From Paenibacillus sp. GM2 (lineage in GTDB: Bacteria; Bacillota; Bacilli; Paenibacillales; Paenibacillaceae): DNA of 39,123 bases. How positions within the stretch are numbered: the stretch's first letter is position 1; every line of letters starts with the position of its first letter. This document shows positions 6,400-15,204 of the stretch, one piece after another. The stretch is taken from contig NZ_LN831279.1 of assembly GCF_900069005.2 (NCBI RefSeq), positions 2,280,895 to 2,320,017 on the forward strand, written 5' to 3'. Below the pieces are notes generated by a model. The model was not told the DNA's origin. It was given only the letters and a program-made list of their open reading frames with translations, and searched no databases. Both the position numbers and the translations under genes were made by a program.

Positions 6400-7467
6400 T
6401 CACCCGATCCGATATCTCCAGTGCAGAGGATCGTCAATCCTGCCTTGCTGTATTCCTGTAATCGCATCATACAGTCTCCCGGAAACTTCTCCGATCTGGC
6501 CCTGATTGATCTGAATGCTCTGCTCCCCCCACTTCATCGCGCCGATCGGGGAGATTACCGCAGCGGTTCCTGTGCCAAAGGCTTCCTCCCATTTTCCTTG
6601 CTGCTGCGCCTCGAACAGCTCCTCGACGGTAATTTTGCGCTCCGTCACAGGGATTCCCCAATGCCTCAGCATCGCAATCACGGAGTCCCGCGTAACCCCT
6701 GGCAAAATACTTCCGTTCAACTCGGGCGTAATGACCTCGCCATCCACCTTGAAGAATACATTCATACTTCCAACTTCCTCGATATAACGCTGCTCAACGC
6801 CGTCCAGCCACAACACCTGAGAGTAACCCTGACGCTTGGCCTCTTCTTGCGCTTTGATGCTTGAAGCATAGTTGATCGAAGTCTTGGCTGCCCCTGTTCC
6901 ACCGCGTACCGCCCTGACATATTGATCCTCTACGTAGATGGATACGGGCGCCAGCCCGCTGGAATAATATGCTCCAACCGGTGAAGTAATGATAAGCAGT
7001 TGATATTCCTTCGCTGCGCGTACACCAAGGCATGGCTCGGTGGCAATAATGAACGGACGAATATAGAGCGAATTTTCCACCTGCTGTGGAATCCAGTCAC
7101 TATCGGTCTCAACCAGCTTGCAGATCGCTTCAAGCATCCATTGCGGCTCCACTTGTGGAATACCTAATCGATCACAGGACATATTCATGCGCTGGATATT
7201 CTTCTCCGGTCTGAACAGATGGATCTCTCCGTTCATCCCCCGATACGCCTTCATGCCTTCGAATACTTCCTGTCCATAGTGAAGCACCATTGCTGACGGC
7301 TCCAAGCTTATAGGTCCATAAGGAACAATTCTAGCATTTTGCCAGCCTCGCTCTGATGTATAATCCGCAACGAACATATGGTCACTAAAATATTTGCCGA
7401 AGCCCAGCTCCCCTTCATTTGGCTTGTTCTTCGGCTGATTAGTCCGAATCACTTGTAACGGTTCCAT
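6400..7467 (-). CDS. ilvE: Branched-chain amino acid aminotransferase
   Basis: A 355-residue class IV PLP transaminase that interconverts Leu, Ile and Val with their 2-keto acids. Visible landmarks: YGQEVFEGMKAYR (residues about 64-76), the catalytic Lys195 in GGTGAAKTSINYASS, GYSQVLWLDG, EEVGSMNVFF (the cofactor-binding turn) and FGTGTAAVISPIG. The length fits the longer Bacillus-type enzymes (YbgE/YwaA) rather than the shorter E. coli IlvE. GGGAGCG lies about 9 nt upstream of the ATG. It is divergent from a LysR regulator, their promoters overlapping, so that regulator is its likely controller. Its terminator has been interrupted by the cassette. Confidence 0.95.
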   Translation of the reverse strand: MEPLQVIRTNQPKNKPNEGELGFGKYFSDHMFVADYTSERGWQNARIVPYGPISLEPSAMVLHYGQEVFEGMKAYRGMNGEIHLFRPEKNIQRMNMSCDRLGIPQVEPQWMLEAICKLVETDSDWIPQQVENSLYIRPFIIATEPCLGVRAAKEYQLLIITSPVGAYYSSGLAPVSIYVEDQYVRAVRGGTGAAKTSINYASSIKAQEEAKRQGYSQVLWLDGVEQRYIEEVGSMNVFFKVDGEVITPELNGSILPGVTRDSVIAMLRHWGIPVTERKITVEELFEAQQQGKWEEAFGTGTAAVISPIGAMKWGEQSIQINQGQIGEVSGRLYDAITGIQQGRIDDPLHWRYRIG

Positions 7468-7510
7468 ATCAAGCGCTCCCTTTCTTTAGGTACGATATTT
7501 ATTGTTAATA

Positions 7511-7581
7511 ACTATAGCGATTTAATCTCTATTGATCAATAATATGGTATCGATTATAATCATAGAAATTATCTATCGATA
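7511..7581. promoter_or_regulatory. Overlapping divergent promoters of ilvE and the LysR gene
   Basis: The palindrome ATTGATCAAT (7531-7540) contains both -35 boxes. On the plus strand TTGATC (7532-7537) is 17 bp from TATAAT (7555-7560), leading to the LysR gene. On the minus strand TTGATC (7534-7539) is 17 bp from TATAGT (7511-7516), leading to ilvE. A second inverted repeat, TATCGAT (7548-7554) / ATCGATA (7575-7581), brackets the LysR -10. This fits mutual control by the LysR protein. Confidence 0.75.
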
Positions 7582-7595
7582 AGGGGAGCCTGCGA

Positions 7596-8462
7596 ATGGA
7601 ACATCGATTGCTGGAGTACTTTCTGGCCGTATGCGAGGAACTGCATTTTACGAGGGCTGCTGAGAAACTGGGCATTTCCCAACCTACATTAAGCCATCAG
7701 ATTCGGCTGTTGGAACGCGAGCTGGGAGCACCGTTATTTCACCGTTCTGGCAAGAAAACAATACTGACACAAGCCGGTCAAATTCTGCTCGGTCATGCCC
7801 ACCGAGTAATTAACGAGATTAAGCTGGCCCGACTGGAAATTAATGAACTATCCGGACTGCAGAGAGGGAAGCTGCGCATCGGCTGTTCTGGCAACCATTT
7901 ATTAACCGATGCCTTGGTCGCTTTCCATCGCCTCTATCCCGGAATTGAACTGACCGTGACAGAGCTTGCTACCGAAGAGACCCGGGATGGCTTGTTGCAC
8001 AATCATCTGGATGTAGGCGTCGTATTTCTGCCCCTTTTCGATGAACAGCTGGCTTATCGGCCGCTTTATGATGAAGAATTGGTGCTGGCCATTTCCAGCA
8101 GCCATGAGTATGCTGCCTGCTCCAATATCACGATTCAGCAGCTGGCCAATCTCCCGCTCGTCCTGTTCCCGCAGAAATTTCTGGTCCGGCAGATGATAGA
8201 TTCCGCCTGCGCCGAGCTGGAGATTCAACTAAATCCTGTAATGGAGCTGTCCACTCTGGAATCCCAATTACATATGGCCGAGCAGCATGTAGGCGGTACG
8301 ATTCTGCCCAAATCCTATGGCAGGACCGTTGTTAGCGACAAGGTAGCCATTATATCCCTTGCCGATCCCGCCCCGCGAAAAAAGGTAGGTCTTGTCTACC
8401 GCAAGGATACGTTGGAGAACTCGATCATCCGCGCCTTTGTCGACCATCTGGTTTCCTTATAG
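7596..8462 (+). CDS. LysR-family transcriptional regulator (CynR/CysL-like)
   Basis: A 288-residue protein with the N-terminal LysR helix-turn-helix (LLEYFLAVCEELHFTRAAEK, then LGISQPTLSHQIRLLERELG, residues about 5-45), a linker helix, and a periplasmic-binding-like effector domain (GKLRIGCSGNHLL onward, with VGVVFLPL and the LVLAISSSH strand). Length is normal. It is preceded by AAGGGGAG, about 8 nt before the ATG. Divergence from ilvE with overlapping promoters suggests that it controls branched-chain amino-transfer in response to an amino or keto acid, but no ligand can be read from sequence. Confidence 0.92.
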   Translation: MEHRLLEYFLAVCEELHFTRAAEKLGISQPTLSHQIRLLERELGAPLFHRSGKKTILTQAGQILLGHAHRVINEIKLARLEINELSGLQRGKLRIGCSGNHLLTDALVAFHRLYPGIELTVTELATEETRDGLLHNHLDVGVVFLPLFDEQLAYRPLYDEELVLAISSSHEYAACSNITIQQLANLPLVLFPQKFLVRQMIDSACAELEIQLNPVMELSTLESQLHMAEQHVGGTILPKSYGRTVVSDKVAIISLADPAPRKKVGLVYRKDTLENSIIRAFVDHLVSL

Positions 8463-8486
8463 TGAATCTAAGCTCGAATTTTGGGA

Positions 8487-8532
8487 TTTACATTTATAAT
8501 TATTGTAATATAATTATTGTAAACGTTTCTAT
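8487..8532 (+). promoter_or_regulatory. Mannanase promoter with duplicated -10 unit and cre site
   Basis: TTTACA (8487-8492) is 16 bp from TATAAT (8509-8514). The 14-mer TATAATTATTGTAA is tandemly duplicated (8495-8508, 8509-8522), doubling the -10 box. Directly after it TTGTAAACGTTTCTAT (8517-8532) matches the CcpA cre consensus, read on the minus strand, at 15 of 16 positions, so glucose repression is expected. A strong GGAGGTG follows at 8546-8552. Confidence 0.6.
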
Positions 8533-8612
8533 ATTTTTCTAATCGGAGGTGTTGATTCTCTAATTGTTATCGGCTTGCAGTTCTATCACTACTTCAGGAC
8601 AAGCATAGGAAA

Positions 8613-9734
8613 ATGCACAAGGTTGTCTTATTTGGCATTTCATTCTATCCAAGGTGTCATCTCTATCCGGACCATTGGAACAAGACGCCGGAATGGGGCA
8701 CGCAATGGATGATTGATCATATCGAAGCGGGCGATGCCATCGGCAAGCCTGTCGTGCTGGAGGAATTCGGCTACCAGAATCAGGCGACCCGCGACCAGGT
8801 CTATCAAACCTGGCTGTCCACCATCGAGCAGTATAATGGAGCAGGAAGTCAGTTCTGGATTCTGACCGGCATTCAGGATGATAACAGCCTCTATCCCGAT
8901 TATGATGGCTTCCGGGTCATCTATCCAAGCAGCACGGCAACCGTGATTCAGAGCCACGCCTTGAATATGAATGCGAAGAGCGGAACCAGCCAGCCTTCGG
9001 TTCCCCCGGCGCCAACCGGACTGCTGGCCAAGCCGGGCAACGGATCGGCGACAATCAGCTGGCATGCTTCGCCCGGAGCCACCAGCTACACCGTCCAACG
9101 CAGCGACAACGCTAACGGGCCCTATACAGCAGTCGCAGCTAATCTTACTGCAACCACATATCTAGACACGGGACTTACGAACGGGAGCACTTACTACTAC
9201 CGGGTGAACGCTGCGAACAGCGTGGGAGCAAGCGCCGATTCCGCCAGCGTATCCGTCATCCCCAAGGAAATAACAGTCGGCAATTTATCCATTCAATATA
9301 AAGCTGCGGAGACCGGAGTAAACAACAATCAGATCCGCCCGCATTTCAAAATAAAAAATCAGGGAACCGAAGCCATTCCGTATGAGAATCTGACGCTGCG
9401 TTACTGGTATACCGCCGAGAGCAATCAGGCGCAATTTTTCGATTGTGATTACGCTCAGCTTGGCTGTACGAATCTGAGCGGAGCCGTTCACCAGCTTGCC
9501 CAACCGTTAACCGGTGCGGATCATTATCTGGAGATTTCCTTTGCCTCCGCAGCAGGAACGCTGGCAGCAGGTGGCAATAGCGGCGAGATTATGGCGCGTC
9601 TCCATCAAGGAGACTGGTCCAATTACAATCAGGCCAATGATTATTCCTTCCTCTCTTCGGCCCGCTCATATACAGAGAACAATCATATCACATTGTATGA
9701 TAACGGTGTGTTAATATGGGGAATTGAACCGTAG
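8613..9734 (+). pseudogene. Beheaded secreted beta-mannanase: GH5 C-terminal half, FN3, CBM3
   Basis: From about residue 16 the frame reads CHLYPDHWNKTPEWGTQW, then KPVVLEEFGY (GH5 nucleophile Glu) and SQFWIL, the last third of a GH5 mannanase-type barrel. A fibronectin type III module follows (APTGLLAKPGNGSATISW to VSVIPK, about residues 132-215), then a CBM3 (NLSIQYKAAE to the end), which binds crystalline polysaccharide. The signal peptide and first half of the barrel, with the acid/base Glu, are missing. The upstream promoter, cre site and a GGAGGTG box remain, but the box leads only to short or non-matching frames, so several hundred bases were lost. A product from the 8613 ATG would be cytoplasmic and inactive. 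Confidence 0.75.
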
Positions 9735-9745
9735 GACAAATTTTA

Positions 9746-9771
9746 AGGGAGTGTCAATGTTGACACTCCCT
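9746..9771. terminator. Bidirectional terminator
   Basis: AGGGAGTGTCA (9746-9756) and TGACACTCCCT (9761-9771) form a perfect 11-bp stem with a 4-base loop. The minus strand continues TTAAAATTT. It separates the mannanase remnant from the convergent deoxyribosyltransferase gene. Confidence 0.8.
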
Positions 9772-9792
9772 CGTCATGTGCTCCGGCTATGA

Positions 9793-10215
9793 TTACAGCA
9801 TCTCGCCTGAGTAGAAAGAACTGGGCAGCTTATCAAAGTCATAGTCGGCAAGCTCTTCCAATGTGATATTAGCATGGGCTCCCTCATGAACCATCAGGTT
9901 GCTGTTTTCGCCAACGTGAATCAGAATCACCGGTTTGTCCGTCGCATAAGCGTAGCCAAATTCCCAGGCTGTTCCCGTGTCCGAATAGTTGCCATGATAG
10001 ATGCCCACCACAATTTCAGACCATTTAATATATTTAATATCAGTCATAAAGGTTTCAATCGACCACTGTCTGGAACCGAACTCGGCATTTTCATTGTTTT
10101 TTCGGAATGGCGAGAACACGTTCAGGCCTTTGTCGGCCAAAATCTTCTCTACCTGTTCCAGAACTGCGATCTCTGTATCATTAAAAAATGGACTGGCGAG
10201 ATATACCCTTTTCAT
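9793..10215 (-). CDS. Nucleoside 2-deoxyribosyltransferase
   Basis: A 140-residue protein starting MKRVYLASPFFNDTE. It exchanges the base of 2'-deoxynucleosides through a covalent deoxyribosyl-enzyme. The family pattern is clear: KRVYLASPFF at the first strand, WSEIVVGIYHGN and then DTGTAWEFGYAYATDKPVI, whose Glu in WEFGYA is the expected nucleophile. The frame stays open 26 codons upstream, but GGAGGTC lies directly before the ATG at 10215, which also gives the normal family length. It follows purine nucleoside phosphorylase by 77 nt on the same strand, making a two-gene nucleoside salvage operon. Confidence 0.88.
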   Translation of the reverse strand: MKRVYLASPFFNDTEIAVLEQVEKILADKGLNVFSPFRKNNENAEFGSRQWSIETFMTDIKYIKWSEIVVGIYHGNYSDTGTAWEFGYAYATDKPVILIHVGENSNLMVHEGAHANITLEELADYDFDKLPSSFYSGEML

Positions 10216-10292
10216 CGTCTTGTTGACCTCCGTACAATGTATTCTGGATAGGCTCCTAAAGCATGGGAGATCCCTGTCTTGTCCTACACCCA

Positions 10293-11114
10293 CTATTCCA
10301 TTTTTTCTAAAATGCCTTTAATTAGTGCAATAAAATTCACTCTAACCTTACCGGCCACTTCAATCACTTCTTCATGGTTCAGAGGCTGATCCAAAATACC
10401 GCAAGCCATATTCGTCAAGCAGGAGATGCCAAGTACTTTCATATTTCCGTGAACGGCTACAATCGCCTCGGGAACTGTCGACATCCCAACTGCATCGGCT
10501 CCCATCGTACGGATCATACGGATCTCAGCCGGAGTCTCGTACGTAGGTCCGCTCCACCAAGCATAAACACCCTGTTGTATTTTCATATTAAGATCATTAG
10601 CTACTGTCCCTGCAAGATGACGCAAACCAGGATTGTAGGTTTGAGACAAATCCGGGAAGCGAGTACCTAATTTATCGTTATTGGGTCCGATTAACGGATT
10701 CGTGCCAACCAGATTGATATGATCCGTAATCAACATTAAATCCCCGGGATTAAAGCTGGTATTCACCGCCCCGCAGGCATTTGTAATAATCAGATTCTCG
10801 ACGCCCAACGCCTTCATGACACGCACTGGAAAAGTGACTTCATCTAAAGTAAAGCCTTCGTAATAGTGAAAACGCCCCTTCATGGCAGCTACTGTCTTCC
10901 CCTTCAACTGTCCAATCACCAACTCGTTGGCATGGCCGACAGCGGAAGATTTGGCAAAATGAGGAATTTCAGCGTAAGGAATGGTTACCGGATTTTCGAT
11001 ATCGTCGGCCAGTGTTCCCAAGCCAGAGCCCAGAATCAATCCGATGGCAGGACGATCATTAATTTTACTCATAATGAAATCTTTCGCTTCCAGAATTTGT
11101 TGCGTGTTATGCAT
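10293..11114 (-). CDS. punA: Purine nucleoside phosphorylase, trimeric class
   Basis: A 273-residue enzyme that splits purine (deoxy)nucleosides with phosphate to free base and ribose-1-phosphate. It has the trimeric PNP landmarks: IGLILGSGLG near residue 25 (phosphate loop), MKGRFHYYEG (His at the active site), NLIITNACGAVN, GVYAWWSGPTYETPAEIRM (the Glu that contacts the base is in this region), GADAVGMSTVPE and VLGISCLTNMA. AAGGAGG lies 8-9 nt before the ATG. The next gene is a deoxyribosyltransferase and the divergent neighbour is a ROK regulator, so salvage may be under sugar-type control. The symbol follows the Firmicute punA/pupG group. Confidence 0.93.
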   Translation of the reverse strand: MHNTQQILEAKDFIMSKINDRPAIGLILGSGLGTLADDIENPVTIPYAEIPHFAKSSAVGHANELVIGQLKGKTVAAMKGRFHYYEGFTLDEVTFPVRVMKALGVENLIITNACGAVNTSFNPGDLMLITDHINLVGTNPLIGPNNDKLGTRFPDLSQTYNPGLRHLAGTVANDLNMKIQQGVYAWWSGPTYETPAEIRMIRTMGADAVGMSTVPEAIVAVHGNMKVLGISCLTNMACGILDQPLNHEEVIEVAGKVRVNFIALIKGILEKME

Positions 11115-11144
11115 GAATCTTTCCTCCTTAGTAATGTTGAACGA

Positions 11145-11225
11145 ATTATATTCTTGGTAAACCTAGGATAAATGACTCGTTAAACTAGCCCAGAATCATT
11201 CATCACTGAAAGTTTAAATGACTCG
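11145..11225 (-). promoter_or_regulatory. punA promoter with TAAATGACTCG direct repeats
   Basis: On the minus strand TTTATC (11167-11172) is 16 bp from TATAAT (11145-11150). The 11-mer TAAATGACTCG occurs at 11169-11179, overlapping the -35, and again at 11215-11225, 46 bp away. This is a plausible operator pair for the divergent ROK protein; the assignment is inferred. Confidence 0.5.
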
Positions 11226-11344
11226 GCGGATAAAGTAAATAGACTAAATCTCATTTTGATAAAAAGTTAATCATTAAGCATGATTATACTTCAGCTCATT
11301 ACGATATAAGCCACAACTTCTGTCAGAAGGAGCTAAAAATTGCC

Positions 11345-11387
11345 TTGCACCTGCTTTTTCTTTTTTGCAAAATAGAGTAAACTACTC
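11345..11387 (+). promoter_or_regulatory. ROK gene promoter with inverted repeat at the start site
   Basis: TTGCAC (11345-11350) is 17 bp from CAAAAT (11368-11373). The inverted repeat GAGTA-AAC-TACTC (11375-11387) falls on the expected transcription start, a typical repressor position. Confidence 0.45.
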
Positions 11388-11422
11388 ATAATTTAATGAT
11401 TAGAATGGAGTTCGGAAGAATT

Positions 11423-12637
11423 ATGCTCAGGCAATTTATCGGTATCACGTCTCAAAAGACGAAAAACTTAAAAGTTCTATATCGCTTTATTCGTCAATGG
11501 GGTCCGATAGGCGTAAAGACGCTTTCCGAGATGACGGGATATAAACCTACCACCTGTGCCCGTCTACTGGATGAACTTGTCCAGGCGGGACTGATTCATG
11601 ATAGCGGCTTAGGAGAATCCAGCGGCGGACGTAAGCCTTTAATGTACGTCATCCGGCCTGACGCCTTCTATTTAATTGGCGTAGAGCTCACCAATTTATA
11701 TACAACCGTACTGCTTCTCGATCTAAATTTGACCATTCTTGGAACAGAGAAATTGAAAATGGATTCACAATGCACGGCTCAATATACATTGGACTATGTA
11801 TCCCGGTGTATTAATGAACTGCTGGCCAAACACGATATTCCCGCAGAGAAAATGCTGGGAATTGGTGTTGGCGTCCTTGATCCGGTAGATCTTGAGCGAG
11901 GCATCATCGTTGATTCTCATTTATTTCCTGCAGACGGTTGGCACGACTTCAACCTCGTCAAATACTTAGAGCAGAAAAATGATACGCTTGTATTTCTCGA
12001 TAATGGAACCAACCTGGCGGCACTGGCGGAATACCGCTTGAACTATTGGAAGGAAACAGACAGTTTGGTTTTTGTCTCCAGCGACATGGGGATTCGCAGC
12101 AGCATGATCCTCAAAGGCAAGCTTGTCCATCAAATCAATGAGATGGATGATGCTTTGGGCCATATGATCCTCGATATACATGGACGGCGTTGCACCTGCG
12201 GTGCCTATGGGTGTCTGCAAGCCTACAGCAGCCTGCCGGCGATTCACCACGAAGTCATTCACCGGCTCAAGCGGGGCCAAACATCGATGCTTCAACAAAA
12301 TATGGATGCGGACAAGGTAGACTTTCACCACATTCTGGAGGCCATGGACGGGCAGGATTCGCTTTGCCTGGAGGTTGTAAAGGAAGCGGCTTATTATTTT
12401 GGCATAGGTCTGGCTAATCTAATCTTTATGCTGCGTCCCGATATCGTCATTTGCGGTGGAACGCTTGTCCCTAAGCCGCTGTTCTACGAAGAAGCCTCAA
12501 GAACTGCACATGAACGGGTGGCTATTTATCCTAACTGTCAGGTTAAGATCGTGCAATCCTCTACAGCCTACAATATAGTGGCCCAAGGAGCCGGGTGCAT
12601 GGTCCTGGATTATTTCACATCCACGGAAATTAAATAA
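11423..12637 (+). CDS. ROK-family transcriptional regulator (NagC/XylR type)
   Basis: A 404-residue protein with an N-terminal winged helix (NLKVLYRFIRQWGPIGVKTL, then TGYKPTTCARLLDELVQAGL) and a sugar-kinase-like ROK domain (GVELTN, GIGVGVLDPVD, FLDNGTNLAALAEY, GHMILDIHGRRCTCGAYGCL with the zinc-binding Cys cluster, and VICGGTLVPKP). The usual CLE after the cluster is CLQ here, a small change. The ATG at 11423 is chosen over two upstream ATGs because homologues usually begin with M-L-R before the helix and GGAAG precedes it; the longer form begins at 11396. Divergence from punA suggests that it responds to a pentose or related sugar. It is likely autoregulated. Confidence 0.85.
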   Translation: MLRQFIGITSQKTKNLKVLYRFIRQWGPIGVKTLSEMTGYKPTTCARLLDELVQAGLIHDSGLGESSGGRKPLMYVIRPDAFYLIGVELTNLYTTVLLLDLNLTILGTEKLKMDSQCTAQYTLDYVSRCINELLAKHDIPAEKMLGIGVGVLDPVDLERGIIVDSHLFPADGWHDFNLVKYLEQKNDTLVFLDNGTNLAALAEYRLNYWKETDSLVFVSSDMGIRSSMILKGKLVHQINEMDDALGHMILDIHGRRCTCGAYGCLQAYSSLPAIHHEVIHRLKRGQTSMLQQNMDADKVDFHHILEAMDGQDSLCLEVVKEAAYYFGIGLANLIFMLRPDIVICGGTLVPKPLFYEEASRTAHERVAIYPNCQVKIVQSSTAYNIVAQGAGCMVLDYFTSTEIK

Positions 12638-12662
12638 TCCCGGTACAAACGTATAGGCGAAC

Positions 12663-12717
12663 AAACCTAAAGAACCTTCATTCCCGCGCTTGGCGGATTT
12701 GAAGGTTCTTTAGGTTT
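12663..12717. terminator. Long bidirectional terminator between the ROK gene and parC
   Basis: An 18-bp perfect stem (12663-12680 with 12700-12717; core AAAGAACCTTCA / TGAAGGTTCTTT) with a 19-base loop, followed by T-rich sequence on both strands. Confidence 0.85.
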
Positions 12718-12758
12718 ATTTATTCAGCAGATCCAAGCAATAATTTGCCTAGAGGCAA

Positions 12759-15191
12759 TCAAGATTCCAGCAGATCCACAATTTCATCCTGCTTCTCCAC
12801 ATGGGCCATGATTTTGCCAATCGACTTGCGATCCGCCAGCGGCGTTGCTTCAGAACTGAAGCTGTATGCCTGACCTTCCCGGGTCATGGCGATGATTGTG
12901 ATCGGTTCCTTGCAGTGGAAGCCGCCTGCAATCCGGGTGCCATTCGGCTTCACGCGCTTGCCTTCCTTGAATTCAAACGTCTGAACGCCTTTGCCACCGC
13001 GGTTCTGGAGCGGATAATCGAGCAGCAGGCTGCGCTTCGCGTAACCCAGATCGGAGATGACAAGCAGCTCGCCTTCATCGCCTTGAACCCATAACGCGCT
13101 GACGACCTCGTCGTCCTCCTTCAACCCGATGCCCTTCACCCCAGCGGATACACGGCCCATCGCATTCACTTCATTCTCGGCAAAGCGGATAGCCATTCCT
13201 TGCTTCGTTAACAGAACGATGTCCTGATTGCCACGGCTAACCTGAACAGTAATAATTTCGTCCCTATCTGTTACCTTGCAAGCAGCGACTGCCGTCGACC
13301 GCTTCGTCTCGTATTCCTTCAATTCTGTACGCTTCACTTGTCCGCGTTTTGTTACGAAGACAAGGCTGACGCCCGCTTCATCGAACGATTTAAGCGGAAT
13401 GACACCGATGATCGAATCCTCTTTGGCCAGCGGAATGACGTTGACAATCGCAGTCCCGTTATCCTTCCACTTGAACTCAGGAATCTGATGCACCGGCAGC
13501 AGGAAGTATTGTCCGCGCTGTGTGAAAATAAGTATATTTTGCAGTGTGTCCACATCAAGCACATGCTTGATATAGTCGCCTTCCTTCACCCCAGACCCAT
13601 TGCGCTCTCCGCCGGAACGAGTGAATGAGAGCATGCTGGTCCGCTTAATATAGCCCTCATTGGACAGGGTCACCAGCACGTCTTCCTGCGCGACCATAAC
13701 CTCAAGATTGACCTTAAGCTCTTCTACCTCGCTCTGAATTTCCGAACGGCGGTCAATTCCGTATTTCTCGCGAATTTCCAGCAGTTCTTTTTTGATCAGG
13801 GCCACGAGCTTCTTGTCGCTCTCCAGAATCCCGCGCAATACGGCGATTTTCTTAGTGATGTCGTCAAGCTCTTTTTGCAGCGACGTAATTTCCAAATTTG
13901 TCAAACGGTATAATTGCAAAGTAAGGATGGAATCGGCCTGGCGTTCTGTAAAGCCGAACATCCATTGCAGATTATTCTGCGCATCCTGACGGTTCTTCGA
14001 GGCCTTGATGGCGGCGATGACTTCGTCCAGAATATTCAACGCCTTGACCAGACCTTCGAGCACATGGGCGCGGTCTTCCAGCTTATCCAGCTCATACTGG
14101 GTGCGGAAGGTAACGACCTCACGCTGGTGAGCAATATAAGCCTCAAGGATTGCTTTCAGACCGAGCTGGCGAGGGGCTTTGTTGACAATCGCCACCATAT
14201 TGAAATTATAAGTGACCTGCAGGTCTGTCTTCTTCAGCAGATAAGCCAGAATCCCCTGGGCATCCGCATCTTTCTTCAGCTCAATAACGATCCGCAATCC
14301 GTTGCGTCCGCTCTCGTCGCGAACTTCGGCAATTCCGTCTACCTTTTTCTCCAGCCGAATATTTTCCATAGCCGTTACAAGACGGGACTTCACAACCTGA
14401 TACGGTATCTCCGTCACGACAATCTGCTGCTTCCCGCCGCGCATATTCTCGATTTCCGTCCTGGAACGCAAATAGATGCGTCCCTTCCCGGTGCGATAGG
14501 CTTCGCGGATGCCGTCCTCGCCCATGATGATTCCGCCAGTCGGGAAATCCGGTCCTTTTACATAGGAGGCGATCTCCTCCAGTTCAAGCTCCGGCCGCTC
14601 CATAACCGCAATACATGCGTCAATAACCTCACGCAGGTTATGCGGCGGAATTTCCGTAGCAAACCCGGCCGAAATCCCGCTAACCCCGTTGACAAGCAAA
14701 TTAGGATAACGGGACGGCAGCACCACCGGCTCCAATGTCGAGTTATCAAAGTTATCCTTGAAGGGAACCGTCCGCTTCTCAATATCGCGCAGCAGCTCCA
14801 TAGCGATCGGCGACAGCCGCGCCTCCGTATAACGCATCGCTGCTGCCGGGTCATCATCCTGGGAACCCCAGTTGCCGTGCCCGTCAACCAGCACATGCCC
14901 CATCTTCCAAGGCTGAGCCATCCGCACCATACCCTCGTAGATCGAGGAGTCACCGTGCGGATGATAATTTCCCATCACATCGCCGACCGTCTTGGCTGAC
15001 TTGCGGTAAGGCTTGTCAGGCGTATTCCCCGAATCATACATCGCATACAGTATCCGCCGCTGAACCGGCTTGAGCCCATCGCGCACGTCAGGAATGGCAC
15101 GGTCCTGAATTATATATTTGGAATACCGACCGAAGCGATCCCCTACGACCTCTTCCAAATAAGCCGGTAAGAAATTCTCCAACATACTCAA
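12759..15191 (-). CDS. parC: DNA topoisomerase IV subunit A
   Basis: An 810-residue breakage-reunion subunit that decatenates daughter chromosomes with ParE. The catalytic tyrosine is Tyr121 in [13 protein letters not shown]. The quinolone region [11 protein letters not shown] has Ser82 and Glu86 at the positions equivalent to S. aureus GrlA Ser80 and Glu84, the drug-sensitive state. C-terminal beta-pinwheel repeats (for example [30 protein letters not shown]) are present. The first start is TTG (15191) with GAGGGTGA 6 nt before it; the ATG two codons later is 12 nt away, so TTG is preferred narrowly. It lies 13 nt after parE, in one operon. Confidence 0.95.
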   Translation of the reverse strand: MSMLENFLPAYLEEVVGDRFGRYSKYIIQDRAIPDVRDGLKPVQRRILYAMYDSGNTPDKPYRKSAKTVGDVMGNYHPHGDSSIYEGMVRMAQPWKMGHVLVDGHGNWGSQDDDPAAAMRYTEARLSPIAMELLRDIEKRTVPFKDNFDNSTLEPVVLPSRYPNLLVNGVSGISAGFATEIPPHNLREVIDACIAVMERPELELEEIASYVKGPDFPTGGIIMGEDGIREAYRTGKGRIYLRSRTEIENMRGGKQQIVVTEIPYQVVKSRLVTAMENIRLEKKVDGIAEVRDESGRNGLRIVIELKKDADAQGILAYLLKKTDLQVTYNFNMVAIVNKAPRQLGLKAILEAYIAHQREVVTFRTQYELDKLEDRAHVLEGLVKALNILDEVIAAIKASKNRQDAQNNLQWMFGFTERQADSILTLQLYRLTNLEITSLQKELDDITKKIAVLRGILESDKKLVALIKKELLEIREKYGIDRRSEIQSEVEELKVNLEVMVAQEDVLVTLSNEGYIKRTSMLSFTRSGGERNGSGVKEGDYIKHVLDVDTLQNILIFTQRGQYFLLPVHQIPEFKWKDNGTAIVNVIPLAKEDSIIGVIPLKSFDEAGVSLVFVTKRGQVKRTELKEYETKRSTAVAACKVTDRDEIITVQVSRGNQDIVLLTKQGMAIRFAENEVNAMGRVSAGVKGIGLKEDDEVVSALWVQGDEGELLVISDLGYAKRSLLLDYPLQNRGGKGVQTFEFKEGKRVKPNGTRIAGGFHCKEPITIIAMTREGQAYSFSSEATPLADRKSIGKIMAHVEKQDEIVDLLES

Positions 15192-15204
15192 ATCAAGTCA
15201 CCCT

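Noticed and set aside
8640..9098. Open frame opposite the mannanase remnant
   Set aside because: No ribosome site, no domain; the sense strand reads real GH5 and FN3 modules.
11115..11422. Purine riboswitch before punA
   Set aside because: The conserved three-stem core of purine aptamers was not seen; direct repeats explain the region better.
13914..14999. Long open frame on the plus strand opposite parC
   Set aside because: Antisense to a fully conserved parC; composition of the frame follows from parC codon use, and it has no ribosome site or recognisable domain.
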